A stretch of DNA of 64,000 bases from Jejuia rubra (GTDB taxonomy: Bacteria > Bacteroidota > Bacteroidia > Flavobacteriales > Flavobacteriaceae), in NCBI RefSeq assembly GCF_042684665.1, contig NZ_JBHULY010000005.1:1-64000 (forward strand), written 5' to 3'. The stretch's first letter is position 1. The number at the start of each line of letters is the position of its first letter. Under the pieces are notes generated by a model. It saw only the letters and a program-made list of their open reading frames with translations, was not told where the DNA came from and did not search any database. A program made the translations under genes and the position numbers. Positions 34,193 through 42,630 of the stretch are shown here, piece after piece.

Positions 34193-35857
34193 ATGAAAGT
34201 TATAGCAGAAAGTGCTTTTAATCATAATGGAAGTTTAGATTATTTAAAGCAATTAGCTCTCGAAGCAAAAAATAATGGGACGGATTTCTTTACTGTACAA
34301 GTAATGGATGTATCTGCTTTTTGTGTAAAAGAATACTCTAAATACGATATTTATAAAGAAAACACTCTAAGTTTTAATGAATGGAAAGAGTTTTTTGTTT
34401 TTGCCAAACAAATAGAATTGGATGTAATTCCTTGTATTTTGGACATACCATCTCTGGATTTGTGTCTCGACCATGATTTTAATTTGTTAAAAATTCATGC
34501 TACTGATATAACAAACATCTCGTTACTGGAAAGACTTGTTGCACTGAATAATGTTGATTTAATTCTTGAAACGCAATGCGCTACCAATCTCGAAATTAAC
34601 TTTGCTATCAATAAATTGGGTGATAGGGTAAAATGTTTAATTCATGGATTTAGTAATTACCCGACCGAGATCGAAGATTTGAACCTGAATACCCTTGACT
34701 ACTTTAAAGAATATTTTCCGCAGTATAAAATTGGTTTGGCGGATCATTCCTTGGATACAGAGAAAATTCCATTGATGGCTTTAGCAAAAGGATGTTCTTT
34801 TCTAGAAAAACACATCACGCTAACAAGAAACAACAGGAACTTCGATTATCAGGTCTCTCTATATCCGAATGAATTTGGAGCTATGATATCAAATATAAAG
34901 CATTACGAAAAGGCTCTGGGCATAAAAATGAAGCACCCGATGGAATCTGAATTGAAGTACAGAGATGTGATGTATAAAAAAGTTTTGGAAAGCGGGAACT
35001 ATATGAGGGCTGATAAGGGCATGGATTTTATGACCCATAGATTAGATTCTCTGGATTCACAAAAAGTTGGAGTAGCATTAATTGCAAGGTTGAAATCTAA
35101 AAGGTTGCCTTTAAAAGTGCTAAAGCCTTTTCACGACACTTTTGTTATAGATTTTTTGTACAAACGGCTGAAAATGTCAAAAAAGCTTACTTCTGTGTTT
35201 TTAGCTACTTCACCACTTAATGAGGATCAAGAATTGGTAAAGTTTGCACAAGAGCATGATCATTGTGTTTTCCTCGGGCACCCGGTGTCAGTAATTGATA
35301 GAATGCTTTCGTTAGCCCTCGAGGAAGAACTTGGAGCAATTTTTAGGGTTACCGGAGATAACCCATTTACCGACATTGACTTTATTGATGAAATGATTCA
35401 GCTAATGTGGGATAATAATTTGGACTACGTACGAGTTAACAATGTTCCCTTTGGCGTTTCCGCTGAGTTGTTTTCTACGAAATATTTATGGAAACTATAC
35501 TTAGGGATGGAGAACCCAATGATGTCAGAATATCTCACCCAATTTGTTTTGGAGGACGAAACAGCAAGAAAGGGTTGTTTGGATATAGAGTCTGAAGTGG
35601 AGAATTTAAAATACATTAATTTGTCTATAGATTATCCGGCAGATTTGGATAGGGCCTATACACTAATTGAAGAGCTAAATAGTGATAACCTTTATCATAT
35701 TTCATTTAGTGATATCATCAAAAGGATAGACAAATTAGAAAGGGAAGATGAAAATAAAATGATAAAATTGGCTGGGGGTGAGGAAATAAAATTTTCAGAT
35801 TTTTTGTCAAAGCTAGCGAATCAAGAATACATAATTAGAAAAAAAATAAAATTTTAA
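34193..35857 (+). CDS. Fusion of NeuB-like synthase and SpsF-like cytidylyltransferase
   Basis: A 554-residue two-domain protein. Residues 1-245 resemble sialic-acid synthases (NeuB/SpsE): AESAFNHNGS at 5-14, GLADHSLDTEKIPLMALAKG at 181-200 and LEKHITL at 204-210. Residues 291-525 resemble SpsF-type cytidylyltransferases: ARLKSKRLPLKVLKPF (298-313), FLATSPLNEDQE, and RVTGDNPFTDIDFID (385-399). The two activities would make and CMP-activate a nonulosonic acid. Oddly, the PEP-contacting KxQ motif of NeuB reads TVQ here (34-36), and no SAF antifreeze-like domain follows the barrel. The ORF abuts the intact-looking NeuB at 35858 with no gap. The first domain may be catalytically altered or partner the second NeuB. 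Confidence 0.75.
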   Translation: MKVIAESAFNHNGSLDYLKQLALEAKNNGTDFFTVQVMDVSAFCVKEYSKYDIYKENTLSFNEWKEFFVFAKQIELDVIPCILDIPSLDLCLDHDFNLLKIHATDITNISLLERLVALNNVDLILETQCATNLEINFAINKLGDRVKCLIHGFSNYPTEIEDLNLNTLDYFKEYFPQYKIGLADHSLDTEKIPLMALAKGCSFLEKHITLTRNNRNFDYQVSLYPNEFGAMISNIKHYEKALGIKMKHPMESELKYRDVMYKKVLESGNYMRADKGMDFMTHRLDSLDSQKVGVALIARLKSKRLPLKVLKPFHDTFVIDFLYKRLKMSKKLTSVFLATSPLNEDQELVKFAQEHDHCVFLGHPVSVIDRMLSLALEEELGAIFRVTGDNPFTDIDFIDEMIQLMWDNNLDYVRVNNVPFGVSAELFSTKYLWKLYLGMENPMMSEYLTQFVLEDETARKGCLDIESEVENLKYINLSIDYPADLDRAYTLIEELNSDNLYHISFSDIIKRIDKLEREDENKMIKLAGGEEIKFSDFLSKLANQEYIIRKKIKF

Positions 35858-36892
35858 ATGGCATATATAATTGGTGAAATAGGTCAGAATCATAATGGTT
35901 CAGTTGACATAGCTAAACTTTTGATTGAAGTAGTCTCAAGGCCTATACATGATAAACTCTTTGGTAAGGAGCTGAAAGTGATGGATGCGGTTAAACTAAC
36001 CAAAAGAGATTTGTCTCAAGAACTTTCGGCTTCCCAAATGAATCGAATTTATGACACGAAACACTCCTTTGGCAAAACCTATGGTGAGCATAGAGCATTT
36101 CTGGAATTAAGTGACGAAGAGCACCATGAGGTATACCAATACGCCAAATCCAAAGGATTAGATTTTGTTGAAACATTGTGTGCGGTGGGATGTTTAAGTA
36201 TGTTAAAGCTTTTTACTCCTGATAAATTGAAGGTTGCTTCACGGGATTTAACTAATTTACCACTTCTTGCTGCGTTGGCAGAAACTAAAATACCCATTAT
36301 TTTATCTACTGGCATGGGAGGAAGAGAGGAATTGGATAACGCCTTGGATGAAATTACTAGATATCATTCTGATGTTTCGATTCTCCATTGCGTATCTGAA
36401 TACCCCACACGGCACGAAAATGTAAATCTCAGAACGATAACTTATCTCCAAAAGAACTATCCACATTTTAAAATTGGATACTCAGACCATACAATAGGTA
36501 TTGCAACTCCAATTGCGGCCGTTGCTATGGGCGCTAAAATTATAGAAAAACACATTACTCTTGATAGACAAATGAAAGGTACTGACCAACAAGGCTCATT
36601 GGCCATTGATGGGATTTACCGAATGGTGAGAGACCTAAGAAACCTTGAACTTGCTTTAGGCAAGGAAAAAATGGTGATTGAGGAGAGTGTAAAAGTGGCA
36701 AGGGAAAAATTGGAAAGGTCAATCGCATCTAACAAAAATTTAAAAGCGGGTAAAGTTATCACCGTGGAGGATTTGCATATGCTAAGCCCTGGAGACGGTT
36801 TTAAATGGGCAGATAAAAATTTGGTAATCGGGAAAAAATTAACAAAGGACATTCCAAAGGACGAAATTATTTATAAAGAACATTTTATTTAA
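35858..36892 (+). CDS. neuB: N-acetylneuraminate synthase family protein (NeuB)
   Basis: A 344-residue NeuB-type enzyme condensing PEP with a hexose or hexosamine to a nine-carbon acid. EIGQNHNGSVDIAKLLI (7-23), ILSTGMG (148-154), HCVSEYPT (177-184), GYSDHTIGI (207-215) and IIEKHITLDR (228-237) are all canonical. A C-terminal SAF/antifreeze-like domain covers about 283-344 (LKAGKVITVEDL). Differences: the loop near 24-45 has an insertion (PIHDKLFGKELK), and the KxQ motif reads KLT (46-48). The ATG directly follows the fusion gene stop. With the phosphatase next door it could act on a sugar phosphate, as Kdn-9-phosphate synthases do. Confidence 0.88.
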   Translation: MAYIIGEIGQNHNGSVDIAKLLIEVVSRPIHDKLFGKELKVMDAVKLTKRDLSQELSASQMNRIYDTKHSFGKTYGEHRAFLELSDEEHHEVYQYAKSKGLDFVETLCAVGCLSMLKLFTPDKLKVASRDLTNLPLLAALAETKIPIILSTGMGGREELDNALDEITRYHSDVSILHCVSEYPTRHENVNLRTITYLQKNYPHFKIGYSDHTIGIATPIAAVAMGAKIIEKHITLDRQMKGTDQQGSLAIDGIYRMVRDLRNLELALGKEKMVIEESVKVAREKLERSIASNKNLKAGKVITVEDLHMLSPGDGFKWADKNLVIGKKLTKDIPKDEIIYKEHFI

Positions 36893-36903
36893 TACCCGAG
36901 AGA

Positions 36904-37419
36904 ATGTTACCAAAGTTAATACTTACTGATATAGATGGTGTTTGGACGGATGGCGGTATGTTTTATGATGAATCGGGCAATGAATTTAAGAAGTTCAACA
37001 CTTATGACAGTGCCGGGGTTTTATTTGCAAGACTGCTCGATATACCATGTGGCATTATAACTGGGGAGAGTACAGAATCGGTAAAAAGGAGAGGGGAAAA
37101 GCTCAAAATGGATTACATCTTTTTAGGGGTAAAAGACAAAGTAAGCACTATTGAAAAACTAATAAGTGAATTAGGGATTGGATGGAGCCAATTAGCCTAT
37201 ATCGGAGATGATATTAATGACTATAATGTGCTTTTAAAAGCGGGCTTAAGTGCATGTCCAGATAGCGCCCCTGACTATATAAAGAAAATTGTTGACTGGC
37301 AGTTAAACAAAAATGGAGGAGATGGTGTTTTTAGGGAATTCGTTGAAAGAATAATTTTTGAGAATAATATCGATTTGGTGGAGTTATTTTTAAATGGAAA
37401 TTTGAAGATAATACAGTAG
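36904..37419 (+). CDS. KdsC-like HAD phosphatase (nonulosonate phosphatase candidate)
   Basis: A 171-residue capless HAD phosphatase of the KdsC family. LTDIDGVWTDGGMFYDESG (7-25) holds the nucleophile DxDG, ITGESTESV (about 53-61) the Thr, and YIGDDINDYNVL (about 100-111) the Mg ligands. KdsC members dephosphorylate Kdo-8-phosphate; close relatives, including a Bacteroides enzyme I recall, act on Kdn-9-phosphate and are encoded beside a NeuB-type synthase. Its position 11 bp after the NeuB gene points to the nine-carbon acid. It could not be told from a general KdsC by sequence alone. Confidence 0.8.
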   Translation: MLPKLILTDIDGVWTDGGMFYDESGNEFKKFNTYDSAGVLFARLLDIPCGIITGESTESVKRRGEKLKMDYIFLGVKDKVSTIEKLISELGIGWSQLAYIGDDINDYNVLLKAGLSACPDSAPDYIKKIVDWQLNKNGGDGVFREFVERIIFENNIDLVELFLNGNLKIIQ

Positions 37420-37485
37420 TCTGGTGCCATTCATTTCTAGTTGACCGCATCCCATCCCAGGGTTAGGAAAACCAAAGGCAAGTAA

Positions 37486-37493
37486 TATATTTG
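37486..37493 (+). promoter_or_regulatory. -7 promoter element upstream of the deacetylase gene
   Basis: TATATTTG, complete TAnnTTTG match in the 175-bp gap after the KdsC-like gene. Confidence 0.4.
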
Positions 37494-37594
37494 GTGATTA
37501 CATAAACCTGTTAAGGTTAAAAGCATACACAGCGCAAGTTTTCAATGGAAAGTAATATAAATAAAAACATGGGGGGTATGTCAGTCTGTCCATA

Positions 37595-38284
37595 TTGGTT
37601 ATAATCCTTTTTTTGTCATGTCAGTCAGCTAAATATAAGACAGAAGTAAAACCTATTGTATCATTTATATTTGATGACGGATGGGAAAATCATTTTAAGG
37701 TGGTTAAGCCAATTTTTGACGAAAGGAATATTAAGTGCGGGTTTGCAATTGTTAAACGCTTGGTAGGTGTAAACAATAGATTGGATTCGGTTCAAATCAA
37801 GCAGTTGAATGACGATGGCTTTGAAATACTTTCCCATTCGGTTAACCATTTCAAAATGTCTTCCAATGAGCTTGACGTCAATGATGCAAAAAAAGAAATA
37901 GTTCAATCCTTATATTACCTCAGGGAATTGAACTGTAAAGTAAATGGCTGGGTAACCCCAATGTCAATAATGCATGATGATTTTGTTCCTTTATTGGGAA
38001 ATTATGAATACGGTTTCACAAAATCGAATGGACTAAACCCAATAGATATAGAAGCTAAAAAGCCATACAAAATGACGCGAGTAGGCTTAGAATCAATAAC
38101 ATTACAAAAGGCGAAGTGGTTAGCTGATATTGCCTATCAAAAGAAGAAACCCGTTGTTTTTTATACGCATAGTATAGATGAAAACTCTAAAAAAGAGGAG
38201 GAGCTTATTTTATTAATTGATTACTGTATAGAAAAAGGTTACGCGATAGGAGTACCGAATGAAATATTTTTGAGGTATTATTAA
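37595..38284 (+). CDS. Polysaccharide deacetylase family lipoprotein, start uncertain
   Basis: A NodB-homology protein of about 229 residues, probably removing acyl groups from a sugar polymer. SFIFDDGWENH holds the catalytic/metal Asp pair; HSVNH (H-x3-H) supplies the zinc ligands; GWVTPMS and YTHSID are later motifs. The listed TTG start gives a very short signal peptide with lipobox (LFLSC). An ATG at 37569 lies in another frame: if the run of six G at 37571-37576 had seven, it would begin MGGYVSLSILVIILFLSCQ, a perfect lipoprotein signal. So either TTG is used or the gene is switched by slippage at the G-run. Confidence 0.7.
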   Translation: MVIILFLSCQSAKYKTEVKPIVSFIFDDGWENHFKVVKPIFDERNIKCGFAIVKRLVGVNNRLDSVQIKQLNDDGFEILSHSVNHFKMSSNELDVNDAKKEIVQSLYYLRELNCKVNGWVTPMSIMHDDFVPLLGNYEYGFTKSNGLNPIDIEAKKPYKMTRVGLESITLQKAKWLADIAYQKKKPVVFYTHSIDENSKKEEELILLIDYCIEKGYAIGVPNEIFLRYY

Positions 38285-38311
38285 TCTCAAATTAAGGATT
38301 TAAAAGCATAA

Positions 38312-39634
38312 GTGAGATTTATTTTGATTAATAGAATAAGAAAAAGCCCCATTTTCAAGAATATCGCGATTTTTTTTTCAGGGAGCTTAATCGCATTGAT
38401 ACCTGTAGTTGCAGTTCAGTTTTTTTTGCCAAAGTTCCTTTCGGTTGGGGATTATGGCTTGTATAAGTCCTTTACCTTGTATCTTTCCTACACAAGTTTA
38501 CTACATTTTGGGTTAAAAGACGGCATTTATATAGCTCTTTGTGGGGAGGAAGTTTTCGAAACCAAGAAAAACCATATTTATTATAGTTTTTTAATAGGGC
38601 AACAGTTTATGGTGCTAATTGCAATGTTAGGTGTTTCTTTATTTTTTGATTTCCCATTGAAAGTTGTTCTATTGTGTCTGGCTTTTACTTCCTTTTTCTT
38701 TATAATAAACACCTATTATGATGTGCTTTTTCAGGCACAAAAAAGATTCAATATAGTTAGCCTAATGAAGATTATTAAGGAAACTCTTTTCTTAGTATTA
38801 TTAATCCTTATTTATTTGTTCTATGAGGAAGCTGATTTTGTAACAATACTTATGGCTTTTTTGGCTTCCATTGTGGTTTCGTTTATTATCTATTCTTATT
38901 TTTCAAGATCGCAAATCAAAGTTATAGGAATTGGAAAACCTGAAATTGACTTTATAAAACCTGTTTATAACAGAGGTGTTAAACTAATTGCTGGAAATTT
39001 TGGACACCAAATAAATACCAATATTGACAAGCTGTTCATCAATTTTTTTTATTCGGTTGAACTGTTTGCGTACTATTCCTTTGGAGGTATGTTTTTTGTG
39101 TTGACCAATACCTTCGTTAATTCGGTAGCCACGGTTTTGCTTCCCTATTTATTTGATGAATACAAACGGGATTTAACTAAAAAGCATAGACAGCTAATGA
39201 AAGTAACTACCTTGTTTTCTTTAGTGCTTTTCTTCTATTTAATATGTATATTTCATTTTGTTGAATATTTTTACCCCAAATACATTAAAAGCATACCAAT
39301 AATCGCTCTATTTTATATCGGAATGGTTTATAACATTAAAATCAATGTCATTCAAAATAATTACTTGAAAACGCTTGGGCTTGATAAGCACTATATCAAG
39401 AATAACTACATTATACTGTTAATATTCATTTTAGTTATGGTTGTATTATATGCACTAGGTGTTGAAGTCATATATTTTGCACTTTGTACCTCCATAATGA
39501 TGTATTTGAGAAGTAAAATAAACCTGTGGTCTATAAACACGAAATTAGAAGACAGAAGGAATTATATATTGGATGATTTATTTATTATAGCTCTTGGAGC
39601 AATTGTGTACTTGTATGCGGACTATTTGATCTAG
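38312..39634 (+). CDS. wzx: Wzx-type oligosaccharide flippase
   Basis: A 440-residue polytopic protein of the MOP (polysaccharide exporter/flippase) superfamily with about 12 membrane segments. The N-terminus IAIFFSGSLIALIPVVAVQFFLPKFLSVGDYGLYKS is the usual first two helices, with GDYGLYK typical of the family. It should flip the undecaprenyl-linked repeat unit to the periplasm. The start is GTG at 38312, 27 bp past the deacetylase stop. The ATG of the next gene follows its stop directly. Confidence 0.85.
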   Translation: MRFILINRIRKSPIFKNIAIFFSGSLIALIPVVAVQFFLPKFLSVGDYGLYKSFTLYLSYTSLLHFGLKDGIYIALCGEEVFETKKNHIYYSFLIGQQFMVLIAMLGVSLFFDFPLKVVLLCLAFTSFFFIINTYYDVLFQAQKRFNIVSLMKIIKETLFLVLLILIYLFYEEADFVTILMAFLASIVVSFIIYSYFSRSQIKVIGIGKPEIDFIKPVYNRGVKLIAGNFGHQINTNIDKLFINFFYSVELFAYYSFGGMFFVLTNTFVNSVATVLLPYLFDEYKRDLTKKHRQLMKVTTLFSLVLFFYLICIFHFVEYFYPKYIKSIPIIALFYIGMVYNIKINVIQNNYLKTLGLDKHYIKNNYIILLIFILVMVVLYALGVEVIYFALCTSIMMYLRSKINLWSINTKLEDRRNYILDDLFIIALGAIVYLYADYLI

Positions 39635-40840
39635 ATGAAAAAACTTTTAATATTGGGCCAAGTGCCTAAGGAATATGGGGGTAGCTATACAACTGGTGTA
39701 GCAAATGTAATAATGGAGATAGTTGGTCATTTAAAAGGTGAATTTGATGTGTATATTTATGCAACCAACTTAAATAGTGGGGAGGGTAAAAAAATCAACG
39801 GCATTTCATTACTTGGATACTCATATCCCATACTTGTCATATTTTTGATAAAGGAATTTTTAAATTCTCCGATTAGGTTTTTCAGGTTATATGGAGAGTT
39901 CAAAAATAAATTCGGTGTTATACCCATAAAAAACCTTTCTTATCTTGTAATTTTAAAGCATTATATTAAAAAAATAAAGCCCGATATTATCAATGCACAT
40001 GGAATTATGTTTGCCCCAATCTTGAAAAATTTAGATATTGGTAGGGACGTGTTTTATTCCTTTCATGGATTTATGTACGACGACCAAAACAGTATTGAAG
40101 CGAATAAAAAAAGAGGTTTGGACATTAAAAAGCTTTATTTTAACAGCGTACCATGGGTTAAAAAGGCAATATATTTAACCCCGGAGATGAAATCTAAGGG
40201 AGAGAATAAACTAAAGATCGTAGCTGACAAATCTTCCATAATATCAAATGGGGTAAACGTAAAAAAATTCAAATATAGTTCTGAAGAGCGAAAAAAGCTG
40301 AGAAACCGTTATAACATAGATGAAAACAGCAAAATTTTCATTTCAGTTGGGGCGCTAACGCACAGGAAAAACCATGCTGGTTTTATTGAATATTTGATAA
40401 GAAACAATTTTAAAGGACATTACTGGATTATTGGGAAGTTTGAGGCGGAGGAAAGCAAAAACATTATTTTAAACTACCAGGAAAGCGTTAGCAGTTTTGA
40501 AATAAAGGTTATTAATTATGTAGATCATGATATGCTGTATCAATATTATTCGGCTGCGGATATTTACGCGCACCCAAGTACTTCTGAAGGTCAGGCTCTG
40601 GTCGTTTTTGAGGCGCTATGTTGTGGATTGCCGGTTATGGCAAACCAAGATATTAAAGGAACCGTATGCGTTGGAAGGGAATATGATGATAGTGTTAAGT
40701 TTGTCAACTTAAAAACATCTAAGTTGCTTGAAATTGATAACCCCAACAGGAAAAAACTTTCCCAAAGATGTAAGGAAGATTTTGATTGGACTATGGTAGC
40801 GGATAAATACAAAGCATGTTTTTTAAATGAATTCAATTAG
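39635..40840 (+). CDS. Glycosyltransferase family 4
   Basis: A 401-residue GT-B retaining glycosyltransferase. The N-terminal ILGQVPKEYGGSYTTGV contains the Gly-rich acceptor loop; IINAHGIM near 119 and the C-terminal GALTHRKNHAGFIEYL plus HPSTSEGQALVVFEALCCGLPV carry the family 4 donor site with the E-x7-E pattern. It adds one sugar to the repeat unit; donor unknown. Directly follows wzx and overlaps the next gene by 14 bp. Confidence 0.88.
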   Translation: MKKLLILGQVPKEYGGSYTTGVANVIMEIVGHLKGEFDVYIYATNLNSGEGKKINGISLLGYSYPILVIFLIKEFLNSPIRFFRLYGEFKNKFGVIPIKNLSYLVILKHYIKKIKPDIINAHGIMFAPILKNLDIGRDVFYSFHGFMYDDQNSIEANKKRGLDIKKLYFNSVPWVKKAIYLTPEMKSKGENKLKIVADKSSIISNGVNVKKFKYSSEERKKLRNRYNIDENSKIFISVGALTHRKNHAGFIEYLIRNNFKGHYWIIGKFEAEESKNIILNYQESVSSFEIKVINYVDHDMLYQYYSAADIYAHPSTSEGQALVVFEALCCGLPVMANQDIKGTVCVGREYDDSVKFVNLKTSKLLEIDNPNRKKLSQRCKEDFDWTMVADKYKACFLNEFN

Positions 40841-41327
40841 AAGTTTGATAAAGAAATTTTTACAGGTAATATTTTCGTTTCTTGCCAAAAGAAGCTGTGG
40901 AGAATTCAAGAGCCTAAAAGCATTTGGATATACTAGATTGACAAAGAACACACTTCTTGGTGCAAATGTAAATTTTAATGGTTTTAAGGTACTAGGCAGG
41001 GGTAAGGTCGTAATCGGAGATAATTTTCATTCCGGTAAAGGTTGCTCTATTATTACTCAGGTGCACAATTATAGGGGAGAATCATTACCTTATGATAATA
41101 CTTATATAATTAAAGACACGACTATACAAGAAAATGTGTGGATAGGAAAAAATGTAACAATTTTAGGAGGTGTTACCATTGGAGAGGGGGCCATAGTGCA
41201 AGCAGGCAGTGTGGTCGTTAAGGATATTGGTCCGCTAGAAATTGCGGGGGGACATCCAGCCCGCACTTTTTCAAAAAGAGACGAAAATCATTATTTTCGC
41301 CTGAAAGCTGAGAAAAAATTTCACTAA
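40827..41327 (+). CDS. Hexapeptide-repeat acyltransferase
   Basis: A 166-residue left-handed beta-helix acyltransferase, probably O-acetylating a sugar of the repeat unit. The repeat turns VWIGKNVTILGGVTIGEGAIV and AGSVVVKDIGPLEIAGGHPAR (from about 110) are hallmark; the catalytic His is in QVHNYRGE near 75. A basic N-terminal 25 residues precede the helix. Overlaps the glycosyltransferase end, so it is part of the same operon. Confidence 0.85.
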   Translation: MNSIRSLIKKFLQVIFSFLAKRSCGEFKSLKAFGYTRLTKNTLLGANVNFNGFKVLGRGKVVIGDNFHSGKGCSIITQVHNYRGESLPYDNTYIIKDTTIQENVWIGKNVTILGGVTIGEGAIVQAGSVVVKDIGPLEIAGGHPARTFSKRDENHYFRLKAEKKFH

Positions 41328-41343
41328 TAAGACCATAAAAGCA

Positions 41344-41351
41344 TACATTTG
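41344..41351 (+). promoter_or_regulatory. -7 promoter element upstream of the first ligase/polymerase-like gene
   Basis: TACATTTG, the same octamer as before DUF6909; it lies only 4 bp before the ATG at 41356, so any transcript would be nearly leaderless, or the site may be fortuitous. Confidence 0.3.
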
Positions 41352-41355
41352 CTTC

Positions 41356-42630
41356 ATGAGCAAAAAGATTAAGCTTGACAGCCTTTATATTTCGATAGTT
41401 AGTATTTGCTTGGTCTTTTTATATTTCTGTCATGGTGATAACTATTTAATTCTTTGGAAAAGAATTCCTTCAATTTTCTTTTTTGCCTTAAGTTGTTTAC
41501 TTATTTTCCCTTTTTTGGCCTATAAAAAAGTAATAAATGGTTTATTTAGGAATAAACTCCTTTTTTACTTTATTCTTTTATCATCTGTTTTACTAGTCTT
41601 AGCTACCATTTCTTTTGTTCCATTTCTCGGCTTTACTACCAATTTCGCATACTTGAAAACCACACTATTAAATTTTTTAATAATGCTGGTCTGCATGATC
41701 TTCTTTTCAAGTAAAGGAAGTATTGATATAACTTTAAAGATTATGGTATATGGTGTTTTGCTGGCGGTTGCTTTGAACATTTATGATATCACTCATATTG
41801 ACAATTATTATTTTTCGACTGATGACCCAAGGAACAGAAGAGCTTTCTCAATGGTTTTTGCAAGAGCGGCGGGTTTTTACCTTGACCCCAATGTTAGTGC
41901 ATCTGCTCTTGTTTTTGGGCTTATACTAACTGAAAACACAATTGCTAACAAAAGATTGAAGTTTCTATACGTTTTAGCCGTTGGAGGTGCTGTAGGAATA
42001 ACTCTTTCTTTATCAGGAGTGTTGTTTTTTAGTGTTTACTTCTTTTTAAGGTTTATTTATGGGAAGGTTAAATTAAATATAGTTTTGATAGTCGCCGTAC
42101 TTTTTGTCATAATTAGTGCAGTCATCAGAGATTTGATGGAAAGGAAGGTGATTTATTTTGGCCCTGGAATAACAGCAAGAATAAAAGCAATTACAAATCC
42201 CTTTGAAGGAGGCCAGGGCGAGATTGTTGAAAAAAACAGCCGTACAATTTTATTGGAAAATGCAATTGAAATGATTTTGGAAGACCCAGTATTTGGTAAA
42301 GGGATAGGACAACATCAATTTGTGGAAACTGAACAAAGTGCTAGATCAAGATCTGGAACCCATGCAGGTCCTCATAACCAGTGGCTTGCGTTTGTAATAG
42401 ATTACGGGTTGATACTTGGCGCTGGTCTTTTTGCTTTGATATTTTTTGTTTTAATGCCGTTAAAGCATAGTATTTACAGAAAAGAGGTTTTTTATTTTTT
42501 GATTACTTATTTTCTATATAGTTTGTTTTCACATACAGCTCTCAAGAACCATTCACTAATGTTTTTGTTGCCGTTAGTTTATCAAATGGGCAGAATAAGA
42601 AAAAATGAAAGGGGTTCTGAAAACAAATAA
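41356..42630 (+). CDS. O-antigen ligase/polymerase-like membrane protein 1
   Basis: A 424-residue polytopic protein with about 11 membrane segments. The Wzy_C/O-antigen-ligase signature lies in its large late periplasmic loop: EDPVFGKGIGQHQFVETEQ (about 312-330) followed by GTHAGPHNQWLAFVIDYG, with the conserved Gly-x-Gly and His-Asn. Such proteins either polymerise repeat units (Wzy) or attach glycan to lipid A core or protein (WaaL-type). Sequence alone does not separate the two. It overlaps the next gene, also of this family, by 26 bp. Confidence 0.8.
   Translation: MSKKIKLDSLYISIVSICLVFLYFCHGDNYLILWKRIPSIFFFALSCLLIFPFLAYKKVINGLFRNKLLFYFILLSSVLLVLATISFVPFLGFTTNFAYLKTTLLNFLIMLVCMIFFSSKGSIDITLKIMVYGVLLAVALNIYDITHIDNYYFSTDDPRNRRAFSMVFARAAGFYLDPNVSASALVFGLILTENTIANKRLKFLYVLAVGGAVGITLSLSGVLFFSVYFFLRFIYGKVKLNIVLIVAVLFVIISAVIRDLMERKVIYFGPGITARIKAITNPFEGGQGEIVEKNSRTILLENAIEMILEDPVFGKGIGQHQFVETEQSARSRSGTHAGPHNQWLAFVIDYGLILGAGLFALIFFVLMPLKHSIYRKEVFYFLITYFLYSLFSHTALKNHSLMFLLPLVYQMGRIRKNERGSENK

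Noticed and set aside
36904..37419. KdsC-like phosphatase taken as part of Kdo synthesis for lipid A
   Set aside because: No kdsA, kdsB or kdsD is nearby and it sits directly behind NeuB, so a nine-carbon acid phosphate is the more likely substrate.
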